Shown: positions 30,547-32,793 of the stretch, piece by piece
How the letters are laid out: the number at the start of each line of letters is the position of its first letter
Position numbering within the stretch: position 1 is the stretch's first letter
From: Rhodobacteraceae bacterium UBA1943
GTDB taxonomy: Bacteria; Pseudomonadota; Alphaproteobacteria; Rhodobacterales; Rhodobacteraceae
Assembly (NCBI GenBank): GCA_002336845.1
Contig: DDEX01000011.1
Span: forward strand, 69,677-102,469
Reading direction: 5' to 3'
DNA: 32,793 nt
Made by a program: the position numbers and the translations under genes
The notes under the pieces: generated by a model
What the model saw: only the letters and a program-made list of their open reading frames with translations
Database searches by the model: none
What the model was told of the DNA's origin: nothing

Positions 30547-32041
30547 CGCGGGTTCCTTTCAGGATCAGATCGACCACCTCACGCGGGGCATCCCATTGCG
30601 GCATGTGACCGGTAGGCAGGAAATGCACCGCCACGCGTGGCGGCAGGTTCAGGGCATCCTGGGCCGAAACGATCCGATCCTCGGTGCCGAACAACGCCCG
30701 GATCGGCAAGGTTTCCGGCAAGGCCTCCAAAGCGCGGATCAGGTCAATCCGTTGCCTGCCTTCGGAGGAAGCAATCGCGTTGGCCAGCAGTTTCAAGCGG
30801 CCGCGCGCAAGCTCTGCCGCCATCTGCGCTAGCACGGAATCCGACAAAGCCCCGCCCTTCGGCCCCAAGAGACGCAGCAGATGCCCCACCTCTCCCGCAG
30901 TGGTGGCATTGGCCATGCCATGCACGAATTCCGCGCCGATCTGCGGGCCACAGCCGGCAGGGGTCAGCAGAACCAGCCCGGAAGCCTTCGCCCCAAGCTG
31001 AGCCGTCAGCGCCACCGCCACCGCAGCGCCCATCGAATGCCCCACCAGCACCAACGGGCCGGGCAAGCCATTTGCCACTGCCATTGCTGCCTCGGTCAGC
31101 CCGGCCAGATCGGTGGCATCGGCGGTATTGCCGCCATGCCCCGGCAGATCGAACACCGCCGTGCGGTGCCCGGCCCGGCGCAGCGCCGCTGCCGTAACCG
31201 CCCAAGCCGTGCGGTCGCCCGCAAAGCCGTGGATCAGCAGGTAGAGCCGCCCGCCGGAGCCTTCAACCTGCACTCCGGGGGCGGGGCTGCCCGCGCGCTC
31301 CACATCGGCGCGCTCAATCCGTCCGCGCCGCCCAGTACCTTGCAGGGTCTCCAACGCCACGCCCTTTTGCCGCGCGATCCGGCGGGCCAAGGGGGTGGCG
31401 CGCAGGCGGCCATCGGGTTTGGGCACATGCGTGGCAGGCACTGTCACCGCAACAACCGCAGGTGCGGAGGTGACAGCGGCTGGCGGAGCGGCAGGCAGAG
31501 CGTCCGCCACCTCGACTTGCCCCTCCACCTCGGCAATCGGGTTGCCGACAGTGATCCGTTCGCCCGGCTGGGCCAGGATGCGGAGCAGGCGGCCCTCATA
31601 CAGGGCGGGCACTTCGGCCACGGTCTTGTCGGTCTCGATCTCCAGAATGGCATCGCCGCGACCATAACTCGCGCCTTCGGCGACCAGCCATTGCACGATG
31701 ACACCCTCTTCCATCGTCTCGCCCAGACGGGGCATCGACAGGATGTTGATGTCAGAGGCAGGTGGAGCGGGGGCGTCATCCTCCGACCAGTCGGCAGTGT
31801 TGGCCACTGTCGCCGTGGCAATCGGCGCGCCCACCGGCACCACATCGCCGGGGCCGACCAGAACAGTGTCAAGCACACCATCCCCCAGCGCCGGAAACTC
31901 CACCACCGTCTTGTCGGTTTCCAGCTCCAGAATGGGATCGCCGCGTTTGAAGGGCTTGCCCGGTTCGACCAGCCAGCCAACGACGGTGCCTTCCTCCATC
32001 GTCTCGCCAAGCCGGGGCATGGTCAGGGTTTGCGCCGTCAT
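30539..32041 (-). CDS. acoC: Acetoin dehydrogenase-type E2: two lipoyl domains plus alpha/beta-hydrolase domain
   Basis: 500 residues. Two lipoyl domains in tandem: Lys44 in ETDKT (residues 1-80) and Lys139 in ETDKT (about 98-175), joined by an Ala/Pro-rich linker. A peripheral-subunit-binding domain follows at about 212-250 (ATPLARRIARQKGVAL, GTGRRGRIERADVE). The C-terminal domain (about 265-500) is an alpha/beta-hydrolase with Ser336 in VGHSMGAA, Asp455 in GTEDR and His479 in TGHMPQWD, as in acetoin dehydrogenase AcoC, instead of the chloramphenicol-acetyltransferase-like catalytic domain of pyruvate dehydrogenase E2. AcoC usually has one lipoyl domain. The ATG overlaps the E1 beta stop by four bases. 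Confidence 0.9.
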   Translation of the reverse strand: MTAQTLTMPRLGETMEEGTVVGWLVEPGKPFKRGDPILELETDKTVVEFPALGDGVLDTVLVGPGDVVPVGAPIATATVANTADWSEDDAPAPPASDINILSMPRLGETMEEGVIVQWLVAEGASYGRGDAILEIETDKTVAEVPALYEGRLLRILAQPGERITVGNPIAEVEGQVEVADALPAAPPAAVTSAPAVVAVTVPATHVPKPDGRLRATPLARRIARQKGVALETLQGTGRRGRIERADVERAGSPAPGVQVEGSGGRLYLLIHGFAGDRTAWAVTAAALRRAGHRTAVFDLPGHGGNTADATDLAGLTEAAMAVANGLPGPLVLVGHSMGAAVAVALTAQLGAKASGLVLLTPAGCGPQIGAEFVHGMANATTAGEVGHLLRLLGPKGGALSDSVLAQMAAELARGRLKLLANAIASSEGRQRIDLIRALEALPETLPIRALFGTEDRIVSAQDALNLPPRVAVHFLPTGHMPQWDAPREVVDLILKGTRDE

Positions 32042-32793
32042 GCCGCCACCCGCCCGGCCAGAAGTTTCAGCGCGGTATCGACAATCAGTTGCGGACCGGG
32101 AACCGAGCCAGTTTCAAGAACCGTGGAAACCGAGATCGGAATATCCTCGCCCGCGACGCGGACCACCGGGTCTTCAAGGAAATCAAAGCATTCCTCGGTG
32201 ATGCGGGCCGAAAGCTCTGCCGCCACGCCCGCCGTCATCACGCCTTCGCTGACAACCATGGCGCGGCCGGTCTTTTCCACCTCTGCCCGGATCGTGTCGA
32301 AATCCAGGGGGTTCAACGTGCGCAGGTCGATCACCGTCGCCTCGATGCCTTGGGCGGCCAGCTTCTTCGCCGCCTCCATGGCATAGTGCACCTGACGGGA
32401 GTAGGTGACGATCACCAGATCGCGGCCCTGGCGGCGGATCGCCCCCTTGCCCCAATCGGGCACAGGAGCCTCCAGATAGACGGTTTCTTTCAGCGTGTAC
32501 AGGGCCTTATGCTCAATAAACACCACTGGGTCGGGCTTGGTCAGCGCTTGGCGCAGCAGGTGATAGGCATCGGCCACCGTCGCGGGCATCGCCAGCCGCA
32601 GGCCCGGCGTGTGCATCACATAGGCCTCAAGGCTTTGGCTGTGCTGGGCACCGGCCGAACGCCCCGTGCCGCCCTGGGTGCGCAAAACCATCGGCACGCC
32701 GATCTGGCCACCGAACATATAGCGGATCTTGGCAGCCTGATTGGCCAGTTGGTCCATCGTCATGCCGATGAAATCGACATACATCAGTTCCGC
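32038..32793 (-). CDS. acoB: Thiamine-dependent dehydrogenase E1 beta subunit (acetoin/pyruvate type), N-terminus missing
   Basis: About 250 residues are visible; the reading frame continues past the window end, so the N-terminal part lies outside. The visible part starts AELMYVDFIGMTMDQLANQAAK and holds PMVLRTQGGTGRSAGAQHSQS with the conserved His, then MPATVADAYHLLRQAL, the normal transketolase-like pyrimidine-domain part of E1 beta. The C-terminal domain has VTYSRQVHYAMEAAKKL and VIDLRTLNPLDFDTI. With the E2 it forms a lipoyl-dependent complex that oxidises an acyl group to acyl-CoA. Whether the substrate is acetoin or a sugar-derived ketone is open. The E1 alpha gene should lie upstream. 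Confidence 0.92.
   Translation of the reverse strand, partial: AELMYVDFIGMTMDQLANQAAKIRYMFGGQIGVPMVLRTQGGTGRSAGAQHSQSLEAYVMHTPGLRLAMPATVADAYHLLRQALTKPDPVVFIEHKALYTLKETVYLEAPVPDWGKGAIRRQGRDLVIVTYSRQVHYAMEAAKKLAAQGIEATVIDLRTLNPLDFDTIRAEVEKTGRAMVVSEGVMTAGVAAELSARITEECFDFLEDPVVRVAGEDIPISVSTVLETGSVPGPQLIVDTALKLLAGRVAA

Noticed and set aside
30539..32041. Assignment as a pyruvate or 2-oxoglutarate dehydrogenase E2
   Set aside because: The C-terminal part is an alpha/beta-hydrolase with GHSMG and lacks the HxxxDG acyltransferase motif.

Overview
The window is chromosomal DNA from an alphaproteobacterium, most likely a member of the Rhodobacteraceae. The grounds are high GC content, the paired Hsp20/DUF1150 genes, a COQ9-family protein divergent from rpsU, a DUF5928-type glycosyltransferase, and several ABC-type polyol/sugar and hydroxyproline catabolic genes of the kind common in that family. 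It is densely coding: no gene-free gap exceeds about 240 bases. I saw no tRNA or rRNA genes, IS elements or CRISPR array.

Left part (1-11 kb), mainly housekeeping. It opens with the 3' end of a FadB/FadJ-type beta-oxidation gene, which converges with a sulfotransferase. A leftward cluster follows: YbjN - proC - CsaA-like tRNA-binding protein - D-2-hydroxyacid dehydrogenase, with coupled start/stop overlaps in its last three genes. Upstream of it lies an Hsp20 - DUF1150 operon with a good match to a heat-shock (sigma-32) promoter and a terminator hairpin. Rightward come a YdcH-like small protein and purE-purK. An AT-rich islet with two unrecognised genes and a palindromic repeat follows, then rpsU, COQ9 and a quinone oxidoreductase.

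Middle (10-14.6 kb): a sulfotransferase is divergent from a GT14-type glycosyltransferase carrying a DUF5928 C-terminus, which suggests modification of a surface glycan. HIT and DUF1203 proteins follow, then an orphan LuxR-type regulator.

14.6-18.6 kb: a trans-4-hydroxy-L-proline catabolic operon (deaminase, FAD dehydrogenase, epimerase). It is preceded by a GntR/FCD regulator. A perfect 10-bp palindrome abuts an exact TATAAT in front of the first gene.

18.7-32.8 kb: a large sugar/polyol region. A LacI-type regulator is divergent from an ABC importer operon (binding protein, two permeases, a 62-residue membrane protein, two ATPases) that ends in a dihydroxyacetone-kinase-type DhaK-DhaL fusion. 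Two LacI-like operators lie exactly 30 bp apart in the divergent promoter region. To the right, a second leftward operon runs from an acetoin-dehydrogenase-like E1 beta (cut by the window edge) through an E2 with two lipoyl domains and an alpha/beta-hydrolase domain, a carboxymuconolactone-decarboxylase-family protein, an FGGY kinase and two short-chain dehydrogenases. A sugar kinase, polyol-type dehydrogenases and a thiamine-dependent carbon-carbon cleaving complex in one transcription unit is the most intriguing feature of the window. I infer a pathway that imports a polyol or deoxy-sugar, oxidises and phosphorylates it, and cleaves a ketone intermediate to an acyl-CoA plus an aldehyde; the substrate cannot be read from the sequence.
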